From Sva-25 sp039714995 (GTDB lineage: Bacteria > Pseudomonadota > Gammaproteobacteria > Chromatiales > Chromatiaceae), in the NCBI GenBank assembly GCA_039714995.1, contig JBDLII010000097.1, positions 1-8,597 on the forward strand: a stretch of DNA of 8,597 nt, written 5' to 3'. Of the stretch, positions 1 through 6,562 are shown one piece after another; the stretch's first letter is position 1; the number at the start of each line of letters is the position of its first letter. Position numbers and translations under genes: made by a program. The notes below the pieces were generated by a model. That model made no database searches. It saw nothing but the letters and a program-made list of their open reading frames with translations, and was not told the DNA's origin.

Positions 1-23
1 TATCTGTGTTCATCTGTGGTTAA
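1..23. repeat. Short tandem repeat at window edge, downstream of holC
   Basis: The heptamer ATCTGTG occurs at 2-8 and again at 12-18, a period of 10 bp. On the minus strand this reads as CACAGATGAA followed by CACAGATA, lying just after the holC stop. It resembles the dispersed intergenic motif of the 'aaccacagatgaacacagat' kind that I recall from many bacterial genomes; that resemblance is from memory, not from a search. Only about two units are visible because the window starts here, so the true extent and copy number are unknown. No hairpin with a T-run that would act as a terminator for holC is visible in 1-37. Confidence 0.45.
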
Positions 24-37
24 AGAAGGTCGGGTAA

Positions 38-463
38 CTATATCGTGTGATTGTTCAGCGGATAGCCACGCTCCCGGTAGTAGCGGTAGTGGTCACGGCC
101 AGCCTGGCGGCAGGCCGGGTCCTGGTCGACGATTTCGACGAGGCGTTCAAAACGGCTGAAGAAGGGCGGGATGTCGGCTGCCAGGTTGATCAACACATCG
201 CATTCGTCGGCGGCATCGCCGCTCCAGCCGATGATCACCGGGGTCGTCTCCGGGTTGGCCCGCGGCAGCAGTTCATGGGGGACAAAGCTCTGGTCACGGA
301 AGGTCCACAGCAGTTTGTCCATATGCCCGGCCTCCTGTTCTGAGTTGGTCTGGATCATGACCCGGTGTTGTTGCCGCCAGGCCTTCTCTGTGATCTTGCA
401 GCCGAGAATGAAACGCTCCTGGCGAGCAGATTCATCCAGGATGTAGAAATCGATCCGGGTCAA
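38..463 (-). CDS. holC: DNA polymerase III chi subunit HolC
   Basis: Complete 141-residue protein, close to the roughly 147 residues of the E. coli protein. HolC (chi) is part of the clamp-loader assembly of the replicative polymerase; with psi it links the complex to single-strand-binding protein on the lagging strand. Family signs are the opening TRIDFYIL, the central LLWTFRDQSFVPHELL (E. coli has LWARPAESFVPHNL), the DVLINL strand, and the closing YRYYRERGYPLNNHT, which matches the E. coli tail YKAYRVAGFNLNT. The start is TTG at 463-461, because no ATG or GTG lies at the conserved N-terminus, and a GGGAG Shine-Dalgarno lies 7 nt upstream. The TTG shares TTGA with the pepA stop, so the two genes are probably translationally coupled. 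In E. coli holC is likewise directly downstream of pepA and is followed by valS; valS, if present, would lie outside the window. Confidence 0.95.
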   Translation of the reverse strand: MTRIDFYILDESARQERFILGCKITEKAWRQQHRVMIQTNSEQEAGHMDKLLWTFRDQSFVPHELLPRANPETTPVIIGWSGDAADECDVLINLAADIPPFFSRFERLVEIVDQDPACRQAGRDHYRYYRERGYPLNNHTI

Positions 464-1953
464 GGAGAGACTCCCGCCTTGCCCAGCAGGTAGTTGACCA
501 GCAGTGGCACCGGGCGGCCGGTCGCGCCCTTGTGCTCACCGGATTTCCATGCCGTGCCGGCAATATCGAGATGCGCCCAGCGGAACTTTTCGGTGAAGCG
601 GGCGAGGAAGCAGGCGGCGGTGATGGTCCCGGCTGAAGCTCCCCCGATATTGGCGATATCGGCAAAGTTGCTCTTCAGCTGCCTGTCGTACTCCTTCCCC
701 ATCGGCAGCTGCCACGCCCGGTCATTCGCCTGGTTGCCGGCCTCCAGCAGTGCGTCAGCCAGTTTCTGATCATTTGCCAGCAGGCCTGAGGTGTGATGTC
801 CCAGCGCCACGATGCAGGCTCCTGTCAGGGTGGCGATATCGATCACCGCGGCCGGGTTGTAGCGCTCCGCATAGGCGAGGGCATCGCACAGGATCAGGCG
901 TCCCTCGGCATCGGTGTTCAGCACTTCGATGGTAAGACCGGCCATCGAGGTGACGATATCGCCCGGCTTGTTGGCGTCGCCGTCGGGGAGGTTCTCCGAC
1001 GAGGGAATGATGCCGACGACGTTGAGCGGCAGTTTCAGCTCCGCACAGGCCTGCATGGCGCCGAACACACTGGCGCCGCCGCACATGTCGTACTTCATCT
1101 CATCCATCTTGGCGGAGGGTTTCAGCGAGATCCCGCCGGCATCGAAGGTGAGCCCCTTGCCGACCAGCACCACCGGCTGCTGCCCCTTTTTGCCGCCCTT
1201 GTGCTCCATGATGATCAGTTTTGCCGGCTGCCGGCTGCCACGAGAGACCGACAGCAGCGCTCCCATGCCGAGTTTCTCCATCTCCTTCTCGTCGAGGATG
1301 CTGCAACTGAATCTGGTGTGCTGTTTCGCCAGCTGCTGTGCGTTTTCGGCAAGATGGGACGGTGTACAGAGATTGCCGGGAAGATTGGAGAGGTCCCGCG
1401 CCAGCTTCATGCCGTCTGCAATCGCCTTGCCATGATCGATGGCCAGGTGCGCATGCCTGCCATCGATGTCGGCAGCGGCCAGGGTCATCCTGTCGATCTG
1501 CTGCGTCTCGTCTCTCTTGCTCTTGCAGTCATCAAAGCGGTAGAGGGCGCTCTCTGCACTGATCACCGCCTGGCGTATCATCGCGTAGTGCATGCCGGCG
1601 TCCGTCTCTGCGAATGGCAGCGCGAGGACTGCGTTCGAGCAGTGCTCCTGACGCAGACGCTTGATGACGGCATCGACCACCTCGCCGATTCCCTTGGCGG
1701 TGATCTCCTGCTTGTTGCCGACGCCAACCAGCATCACGCGCAGCGTTTTGATTCCCGGCAGGTTGTGAAACACCAGCGTTGAGCCTGACTTTCCCTTGAA
1801 GCTGCTCTTTTTCGCCAGCTGGTGCAGCTGACCGTCGCTGGCGTCGTTGACTTGCGCGGCAACTGCGGTGAGGCGGTTGTTTTTCAGCATCGGTATCACC
1901 AGGCAGTCGCCCGGGAGTTTGACGGGTGAACTGCTTTTTATCTCTATTTTCAT
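460..1953 (-). CDS. pepA: Leucyl aminopeptidase PepA (M17 family)
   Basis: Complete 497-residue cytosolic metalloaminopeptidase that removes N-terminal residues from peptides; in E. coli it also binds DNA in Xer recombination and carAB repression. Residues 1-170 form the variable N-terminal domain, and about 180-497 the catalytic M17 domain. The two-metal site is intact: VGKGLTFDAGG gives K266 and D271, MDEMKYDM gives D289, and the signature NTDAEGRL (346-353) gives D348 and E350. The catalytic pair is K278 and R352. All are offset by exactly four from the E. coli residues K270, D275, K282, D293, D352, E354 and R356. The start is ATG, with AGCAGG upstream at normal spacing. Its stop overlaps the holC start by 4 nt, and it is divergent from lptF as in E. 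coli. No truncation or frameshift is visible. Whether it keeps the DNA-binding role cannot be told from the sequence. Confidence 0.97.
   Translation of the reverse strand: MKIEIKSSSPVKLPGDCLVIPMLKNNRLTAVAAQVNDASDGQLHQLAKKSSFKGKSGSTLVFHNLPGIKTLRVMLVGVGNKQEITAKGIGEVVDAVIKRLRQEHCSNAVLALPFAETDAGMHYAMIRQAVISAESALYRFDDCKSKRDETQQIDRMTLAAADIDGRHAHLAIDHGKAIADGMKLARDLSNLPGNLCTPSHLAENAQQLAKQHTRFSCSILDEKEMEKLGMGALLSVSRGSRQPAKLIIMEHKGGKKGQQPVVLVGKGLTFDAGGISLKPSAKMDEMKYDMCGGASVFGAMQACAELKLPLNVVGIIPSSENLPDGDANKPGDIVTSMAGLTIEVLNTDAEGRLILCDALAYAERYNPAAVIDIATLTGACIVALGHHTSGLLANDQKLADALLEAGNQANDRAWQLPMGKEYDRQLKSNFADIANIGGASAGTITAACFLARFTEKFRWAHLDIAGTAWKSGEHKGATGRPVPLLVNYLLGKAGVSP
471..475 (-). promoter_or_regulatory. 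Ribosome binding site deciding the holC TTG start
   Basis: The minus strand reads GGGAG here, inside the last codons of pepA, and is followed by a 7-nt spacer and TTG. It is the only good Shine-Dalgarno at the family-conserved N-terminus, which supports the rare TTG start. Confidence 0.6.
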
Positions 1954-2029
1954 GTTGAATACCTGCTGCTGGAAGCGATTCTGTTAGTATCATGCAACTG
2001 TACCAAATTCTTCCAGCGAATATGCAGGC
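1954..2029. promoter_or_regulatory. Divergent pepA/lptF control region with 8-bp inverted repeat
   Basis: This 76-bp gap must hold the promoters of both pepA (minus) and lptF (plus). On the plus strand TGTTAGTAT at 1982-1990 resembles an extended -10 element; TTGAAT at 1955-1960 is too far upstream to be its -35 partner. On the minus strand TGATACT (complement of about 1985-1991) is a possible -10 for pepA, so the two promoters may overlap face to face. GCTGGAAG (1968-1975) and CTTCCAGC (2010-2017) are perfect inverted copies whose centres lie 42 bp apart, about four helical turns, flanking the candidate promoters. That geometry would suit an operator, but no regulator is identified. The lptF start has only a weak AGG Shine-Dalgarno at 2026-2028. 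Confidence 0.35.
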
Positions 2030-3133
2030 ATGTTGAACCTGACCATCCTTGACCGTTATATCAGCTCTGAAATACTGCGCATATTCGCCGTTATTCTGAC
2101 CATCCTGGTGCTGGTGCTGATCGGTGGAACCCTGGTGCAGATGTTCAGGCTGGCCGCCGGCGGCTCCATTCCACCCGAGTCGATCATCACGCTGGCGAGT
2201 CTTGAAGCACTGCGCCTCAGCGGGCGCCTGATTCCCGCCGCTTTTTTCTTTGCCACGGTGATGGCGCTGGGGCGCATGTACCAGGACCAGGAGATGACTG
2301 TGCTGCAATCCAGCGGCGTCGGTCCGCTGCGCATCATCCGCATCGTCTCTTTTGCCGCCCTGCCGATGGTGCTGATCTCCGCCTGGCTGGTGTTATGGCT
2401 CTATCCGATTGCGGGGCGGGTCTCCGATGAACTGAAAATGCAGCATCAGGATGCCGTGCTGCTATCGGCGATCGGCGCCGGGCGATTTTACGAGGCCAGG
2501 GGGGGGGAGCTGATCTTTTACGCCGAATCCGTCGATACCAGATCAGGGATCCTGGGGAATATCTTCATACAGATTCAACTGGATGACGAGCTTGCGCTGA
2601 TCACTTCCGACACGGGGCGCCATTTTCTGAATGAAGCCACCAACCGTCGTCAGGTAGTGCTGGAAAATGGCAATGAATATCTCGGCTTTCCCGGTTCCGA
2701 AACCTTCTCGACGATGCATTTTGACGAGTATGCGATCGAGATCAATGCCACCCGGGGGGGAGAGGCGAGATTCGACTACAGCAACATCGATACGCTCGAG
2801 CTGCTCTCCTACGATGACATCAAGGCGAAGGCGGATCTACAGTCACGCCTGGTATTTCCACTCTCGGTCATGGCATTTGCACTACTGGCGATTCCACTGA
2901 GCCGCGGCAGTCCGCGGGCCAGTCCCTACGTCCGCATCATCTTCTCCGTACTGACCTTTCTGGTGTTCATGGTGCTGACCAAATCCGCCGAGAAGTGGAT
3001 GGTCAAGGGGATGACTCCCGAATGGATTGGCGTATGGTGGATCATCCTCTCGATTCTAGCCGCCACCCTGGCCGTGTTTGCCTGGGACCGCCTGCGCTTC
3101 AGACGCAGCGGGAGGTCGCATGCTGCGCCTTGA
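2030..3133 (+). CDS. lptF: LPS export ABC transporter permease LptF
   Basis: Complete 367-residue inner-membrane protein, the family's usual length. LptF pairs with LptG and the LptB2 ATPase to extract lipopolysaccharide from the inner membrane and push it onto the LptC-LptA bridge. It opens with LTILDRYISSEIL, the amphipathic start typical of the family. Hydrophobic spans lie near residues 16-38, 54-80 and 100-122, then a periplasmic jellyroll-type domain at about 128-265, then spans near 270-290, 300-320 and 330-352. The cytoplasmic segment between spans 2 and 3 (MYQDQEMTVLQSSGVG) matches the coupling-helix region that contacts LptB. It overlaps lptG by 14 nt. Two G homopolymers lie inside the gene: nine G at 2499-2507 (codons for ARGGE) and seven G at 2754-2760 (TRGGE); both encode the periplasmic domain and the frame is open here. 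Confidence 0.96.
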   Translation: MLNLTILDRYISSEILRIFAVILTILVLVLIGGTLVQMFRLAAGGSIPPESIITLASLEALRLSGRLIPAAFFFATVMALGRMYQDQEMTVLQSSGVGPLRIIRIVSFAALPMVLISAWLVLWLYPIAGRVSDELKMQHQDAVLLSAIGAGRFYEARGGELIFYAESVDTRSGILGNIFIQIQLDDELALITSDTGRHFLNEATNRRQVVLENGNEYLGFPGSETFSTMHFDEYAIEINATRGGEARFDYSNIDTLELLSYDDIKAKADLQSRLVFPLSVMAFALLAIPLSRGSPRASPYVRIIFSVLTFLVFMVLTKSAEKWMVKGMTPEWIGVWWIILSILAATLAVFAWDRLRFRRSGRSHAAP

Positions 3134-4184
3134 CTGGTATCTGCTGCGAGTCATCACAGTCTGGTTTCTGATCATATTGACCGTGCTGGTCTCCTTTCGC
3201 GCCATCGCATTCCTGGTGCAGGAGACCGGTTATATCGGACGGGGCGATTATCAATTGGCGCATGTCCTGCTCGTGACCCTGATGCGTGTGCCGGGCTTCA
3301 GCTATGAAATTTTCCCCGCCGCTATGCTGTTCGGCGGCTTGATGGGACTTGGAGGGATGGCGCGCAACCAGGAGTTGATGGCGTTGCGCACGGCAGGCGT
3401 ATCGATCAGCCAACTGGTGCATTCCCTGGCCAAGACAGGCCTGATTCTCGCCCTCGGCGGGGTGCTTGTCGGCGAGACGGTGGCGCCGCCCCTGGAGCAG
3501 GAGAGCGAAGTGAGACGCGCGGAGTGGCTACATCAACAGACGATTCTGCAGTCCAAATATGGCGTCTGGATCAGGGATGCAAATACCTTTGTCAACATCA
3601 GGCGCATCGATCCGGATCGGAAACTATCGGATATCGCCGTTTATACCTTTACCGACGATGGCGTTCTGGAAGTGATGCAGAAAGCCACCGGGGCAAAACA
3701 TGATGGCAGGCAGTGGATCCTGGAGAATGTCAGTGAACTGCGCCTGGGCGAGCATGGCAACACCCTGGCCGAACTCTCTCAAAGCGAGTTGGGGCTCGAT
3801 CTGAAGATGGGGCTGCTGCTGAATCTTGGCGTCGAACCGGCGTTCCTGTCGATGACCGAGTTGTTCAACTATATCTCGTTCCTGCATGACAACGAGCAGC
3901 GCAGCCCGGAGTACGAAGTGGTCTTCTGGTCAAAAATGGTCACCCCGGTGCTGAGCATGCTGCTGTTGCTGCTCTCACTGCCCTTTGTGGTCAGGGATAT
4001 CCGCAATGCCGATATGGGCAAACATCTGATGACGGGAGCCATCACCGGCGTACTCTTCTTCCTGATCAGCAAAACGGCGGGATTTGCAGGCGTCATCTAC
4101 GACTTTTCGCCCCTCTTTGTCGCCTGGATACCGGTGATGTGCGTCGCCGCCGCAACTGCCTGGATGTATCACCGTCTGCGCTGA
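3120..4184 (+). CDS. lptG: LPS export ABC transporter permease LptG
   Basis: Complete 354-residue partner of LptF in the LptB2FG exporter. The layout is the same: spans near residues 8-33, 58-80 and 97-117, a periplasmic beta-jellyroll domain at about 125-255, and spans near 262-285, 300-322 and 328-350. The family-typical segment GGMARNQELMALRTAGVSI between spans 2 and 3 is the LptB-coupling region. The start chosen is ATG at 3120, because MLRLDWYLLRVI is the usual LptG opening and GGAGGT lies at 3111-3116. An in-frame upstream ATG at 3078 would add 14 residues translated from inside lptF and is unlikely. The 14-nt overlap with lptF suggests coupled translation, in keeping with equal amounts of the two subunits. 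A sugar-modification cluster follows on the same strand, 77 bp after the stop. Confidence 0.95.
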   Translation: MLRLDWYLLRVITVWFLIILTVLVSFRAIAFLVQETGYIGRGDYQLAHVLLVTLMRVPGFSYEIFPAAMLFGGLMGLGGMARNQELMALRTAGVSISQLVHSLAKTGLILALGGVLVGETVAPPLEQESEVRRAEWLHQQTILQSKYGVWIRDANTFVNIRRIDPDRKLSDIAVYTFTDDGVLEVMQKATGAKHDGRQWILENVSELRLGEHGNTLAELSQSELGLDLKMGLLLNLGVEPAFLSMTELFNYISFLHDNEQRSPEYEVVFWSKMVTPVLSMLLLLLSLPFVVRDIRNADMGKHLMTGAITGVLFFLISKTAGFAGVIYDFSPLFVAWIPVMCVAAATAWMYHRLR

Positions 4185-4208
4185 CGCATATCCTGGCAGA
4201 CGCAACTC

Positions 4209-4217
4209 TGCTATGAT
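4209..4217 (+). promoter_or_regulatory. Candidate extended -10 promoter before the sugar cluster
   Basis: TGCTATGAT matches the extended -10 pattern TGnTATAAT at seven of eight defined positions. No good -35 hexamer lies 16-18 bp upstream, which extended -10 promoters can tolerate. Transcription would start near 4224, leaving about 38 nt before the ATG at 4262 and putting the alternative GTG at 4235 implausibly close to the 5' end. If real, the sugar genes have their own promoter as well as possible read-through from lptFG. Confidence 0.4.
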
Positions 4218-4261
4218 ACGCCGCTTTTACGGACGTGTACGCATCAGCCGGCAGACATCTC

Positions 4262-5164
4262 ATGAGATTTGAGCAGCGCAAAGTCCTGGTGACCGGAGCC
4301 ACCGGCTTCATCGGTTCACATCTGGCGGAAAGATTGCTGCAGGCGGGAGCCGATGTCCATGCGACATCAAGAAGCAGGGTCGATGCGGATGACGGCATCA
4401 AGTGGCGCCAGGGCGATCTGTCCGATCCGCAGTTTGTCGACACCGTCATCGGGGAGATCCGCCCTGACTATATCTTCCACCTGGCCAGCCACGTGCTGGG
4501 GTCCAGGGAGTTTGAGGTTGTTGAATCGACGTTCCGCAGCAATTTCCTCTCGGCATTCAATCTGCTGCTGGCGACGCACAAAACCCCCTGCAGGCGCCTT
4601 ATCCTCGCCGGCTCCTTCGAGGAGTCGGATCCGAAGGCGGCCACAACGATTCCCAGTTCGCCTTACGCGGCCGCAAAACTTGCGGCATCAAACTACGCCA
4701 GGATGTTTCACAAGCTGTATGGAACACCTGTCTGCATGGCGGCGCTCTACATGGTCTATGGCCCCGGGCAGGTCGATCTGACCAAGCTGCTTCCCTATGT
4801 CATCCTTAAGACCCTCGAGGGCGAGTCTCCCGAGATGACCAGCGGCGTACGGAAAATTGACTGGATCTATGTCGATGATGTGGTGGATGCCCTGCTGCAG
4901 ATGGCGGATGCGCCTGGTATCGAAGGAGAGACGATCGATGTCGGCTCGGGTGAATCTGTCACCATTGAGCAGATCGTCACACAGACAATGGCGTTGATCG
5001 ATCCCGCCGTGCAGCCAAAGTTCGGTTCGGTCATGGACCGGCCGATGGAGCAGGAGAGAAACGCGAATGTCGAGGAGACATTCAGTAAAATCGGCTGGCG
5101 CCCGGCCACGGACCTGCGCAGCGGTTTGCAACAGACTATTGACTACTACAAGGAGTTGCGCTGA
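4262..5164 (+). CDS. NAD(P)-dependent nucleotide-sugar epimerase/reductase (extended SDR)
   Basis: Complete 300-residue extended short-chain dehydrogenase/reductase. The Rossmann signature TGATGFIGSH (11-20) binds NAD(P). The catalytic triad is S118 (in LAGSFEE), Y135 and K139 (in SPYAAAK). The C-terminal part has MVYGPGQ and the substrate-domain pieces KIDWIYVDDVVDAL and ETIDVGSGESVT, standard for nucleotide-sugar enzymes. Nothing fixes the substrate. With a C-methyltransferase and an RmlC-type epimerase nearby, a 4-keto reductase or 4-epimerase step on a CDP-, dTDP- or GDP-linked 6-deoxysugar is most likely. ATG at 4262 is preferred to GTG at 4235 because it lies nine residues before the first beta strand and suits the candidate promoter; its Shine-Dalgarno (GGCAGA) is weak. 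It could be a CDP-abequose- or paratose-synthase-like enzyme, but I cannot assign it that closely. Confidence 0.85.
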   Translation: MRFEQRKVLVTGATGFIGSHLAERLLQAGADVHATSRSRVDADDGIKWRQGDLSDPQFVDTVIGEIRPDYIFHLASHVLGSREFEVVESTFRSNFLSAFNLLLATHKTPCRRLILAGSFEESDPKAATTIPSSPYAAAKLAASNYARMFHKLYGTPVCMAALYMVYGPGQVDLTKLLPYVILKTLEGESPEMTSGVRKIDWIYVDDVVDALLQMADAPGIEGETIDVGSGESVTIEQIVTQTMALIDPAVQPKFGSVMDRPMEQERNANVEETFSKIGWRPATDLRSGLQQTIDYYKELR

Positions 5165-5188
5165 TAACTCCGAGCACGCAAAAAAATA

Positions 5189-5223
5189 CGTAGGATGTGC
5201 TGAGCTTGCGAAGCGCATCAATC
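5189..5223. repeat. REP-like hairpin unit (first copy)
   Basis: The unit begins CGTAGGATGTGCTGAG. GATGTGCT (5194-5201) pairs with AGCGCATC (5212-5219) across a 10-nt loop, eight pairs with one G-U. The pattern of GTAGGATGTGCTGAG followed by GAAGCGCATC resembles a dispersed intergenic repeat that I recall from gammaproteobacterial genomes; this is from memory. It lies in the 165-bp gap between the SDR and the methyltransferase, where no gene is visible. Confidence 0.5.
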
Positions 5224-5226
5224 GTA

Positions 5227-5291
5227 GTCAGATGACCACTCCGGTATTTGAAGTCTGCATGTGCCGTAGGAGCGATCATCTGACCGCGAAA
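5227..5291. repeat. Second REP-like relic with 9-bp inverted repeat
   Basis: CGTAGGA recurs at 5265-5271, the same heptamer that opens the unit at 5189. It is followed by GCGATCATCTGACCGCGAA, which looks like a decayed member of the 'GTAGGAGCG...CGCGA' family of gammaproteobacterial intergenic repeats. TCATCTGAC (5276-5284) is a perfect inverted copy of GTCAGATGA (5227-5235), 40 bp apart, so a larger stem is possible. No promoter or T-run is visible. Whether the element affects transcription between the SDR and the methyltransferase is unknown. Confidence 0.35.
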
Positions 5292-5329
5292 TGTATGCAT
5301 GAGAAGTTCCAAGCGACCGAGCGAATGAA

Positions 5330-6562
5330 ATGAATTGCAGATTTTGTCACACTGAGCTGCACCAGGTGTTTGTCGATCTCGACTTCGCGCCGATATCCAA
5401 TGCCATGCTCACGCAAGAGCAGCTGAGTGAACCCGAGCTCTATTTTCCATTGAAAATCTTTGTCTGCGACAGCTGCCGCCTGGTGCAGGTCGACGAGATG
5501 CAAAAGGCCGACAGGATTTTCGATGCCGACTATACCTATTTCTCCTCCTACTCGACCTCGTGGCTGCAGCATGCAAAACGCTATGTCGAGATGATGGTGG
5601 AGCGGTTTGGTTTTTCGTCCGGCTCCCAGGTCATCGAGATTGCATCGAATGACGGCTACCTGCTGCAGTATTTCAGGGAGCTGGGCGTGCCTGTTCTCGG
5701 TGTCGAGCCGACGGCGAACACCGCGCAGGTCGCGATTGACAAGGGGATACCGACGATGGTCGAGTTTTTCTCGACCGCCTTTGCCGAGCGGCAGCTGGCT
5801 GGGCAGGGCATCAAGGGGGACCTTATCCTCGGCAACAACGTCCTTGCCCATGTTCCCGACATCAACGATTTTGTCGGCGGCATCAAGGCAGCGCTGAATG
5901 ACGGCGGCGTCGTGACGATGGAGTTTCCGCATCTGCTGAAACTGGTGGCGGAGTGTCAGTTCGACACGATCTATCATGAACACTTCTCCTATCTCTCCTT
6001 TTTTAGCGTGAACAGGATCTTCAATGCGCACGGACTGGAGCTCTTCGATGTCGAAGAGCTGCCAACACATGGCGGTTCCTTGCGCATCTTCGCCAAACAC
6101 GCCGATGATGCAGGCAAACCGGTCGCGCCGGCTGTGCAGCAGCTGCTGGATGCCGAGCTGCAGGCCGGTGTTGACGACGCCGGCTACTATGCGGATTTCC
6201 AGCGCAGGGTGGATGCCATCAAGTACGGGGCCCTGGAGTTTTTGCTTCAGCAGAAACGGGCGGGGAAGAGGGTGGCTGCCTATGGCGCTGCATCCAAGGG
6301 CAATACCTTCCTGAACTACTGCGGCATCAAGGGCAGCGACCTGATCGCTTTCGTCGTCGATGCCTCGCCGCACAAGCAGAACAAGTACCTGCCCGGCAGC
6401 CATATCGCGGTTGTCAGCGAGGAGCAGATCCGCCAAAGCAAGCCGGATTACGTCATCATTCTGCCGTGGAACCTGACCGAAGAGATCAGCGGCCAGCTCG
6501 ACTATATCAGGGAGTGGGGCGGCAGGTTCGTTGTCTTCATTCCCGAACTGCGTGAATTCTGA
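5330..6562 (+). CDS. SAM-dependent sugar C-methyltransferase (zinc-finger type)
   Basis: Complete 410-residue enzyme of the TylC3/TcaB9/NovU-like class, which adds a methyl branch to the carbon next to the keto group of a 4-keto nucleotide sugar, usually C3. The N-terminal zinc-binding domain has C3-x2-C6 and C46-x2-C49. The SAM domain follows: VIEIASNDGYLL (101-112) with acidic E103, then GVEP with E126 as the expected ribose contact. YHEHFSYLS at 215-223 carries the conserved H216-E217-H218 of this family's active site. The C-terminal domain (about 285-410) has AAYGAASKGNTFLNY and FVVDASPHKQNKYLPG, the usual third domain. ATG at 5330 is the only available start, because an in-frame stop lies at 5300-5302; there is no clear Shine-Dalgarno. 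Its TGA overlaps the next gene's ATG. Exact substrate and methylation position are inferred. Confidence 0.92.
   Translation: MNCRFCHTELHQVFVDLDFAPISNAMLTQEQLSEPELYFPLKIFVCDSCRLVQVDEMQKADRIFDADYTYFSSYSTSWLQHAKRYVEMMVERFGFSSGSQVIEIASNDGYLLQYFRELGVPVLGVEPTANTAQVAIDKGIPTMVEFFSTAFAERQLAGQGIKGDLILGNNVLAHVPDINDFVGGIKAALNDGGVVTMEFPHLLKLVAECQFDTIYHEHFSYLSFFSVNRIFNAHGLELFDVEELPTHGGSLRIFAKHADDAGKPVAPAVQQLLDAELQAGVDDAGYYADFQRRVDAIKYGALEFLLQQKRAGKRVAAYGAASKGNTFLNYCGIKGSDLIAFVVDASPHKQNKYLPGSHIAVVSEEQIRQSKPDYVIILPWNLTEEISGQLDYIREWGGRFVVFIPELREF

Noticed and set aside
793..1782. 329-codon open frame on the plus strand opposite pepA
   Set aside because: It is antisense to a fully conserved pepA catalytic domain, shows no recognisable domain and has the low-complexity composition typical of GC-rich antisense frames.
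1532..2308. 258-codon minus-strand frame across the pepA start and lptF
   Set aside because: It is a frame-shifted shadow of pepA joined to antisense lptF and crosses the divergent promoter region.
2499..2507. G9 run as proof of a frameshift in lptF
   Set aside because: The frame is open and family-like on both sides of the run, so the gene is intact as given; only variability is worth checking.
3078..3119. Upstream in-frame ATG for lptG, adding 14 residues
   Set aside because: The extra residues are encoded inside lptF and are not family-like; the ATG at 3120 has GGAGGT at the right place and the usual MLRLDWYLLR opening.
4235..4261. GTG start extending the SDR by nine residues
   Set aside because: It has no Shine-Dalgarno, the extra residues are not part of the Rossmann start, and it would lie about 11 nt from the predicted transcript start.
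5276..6436. 386-codon open frame on the minus strand opposite the C-methyltransferase
   Set aside because: Every motif of the methyltransferase is on the plus strand; the antisense product shows no family signature.
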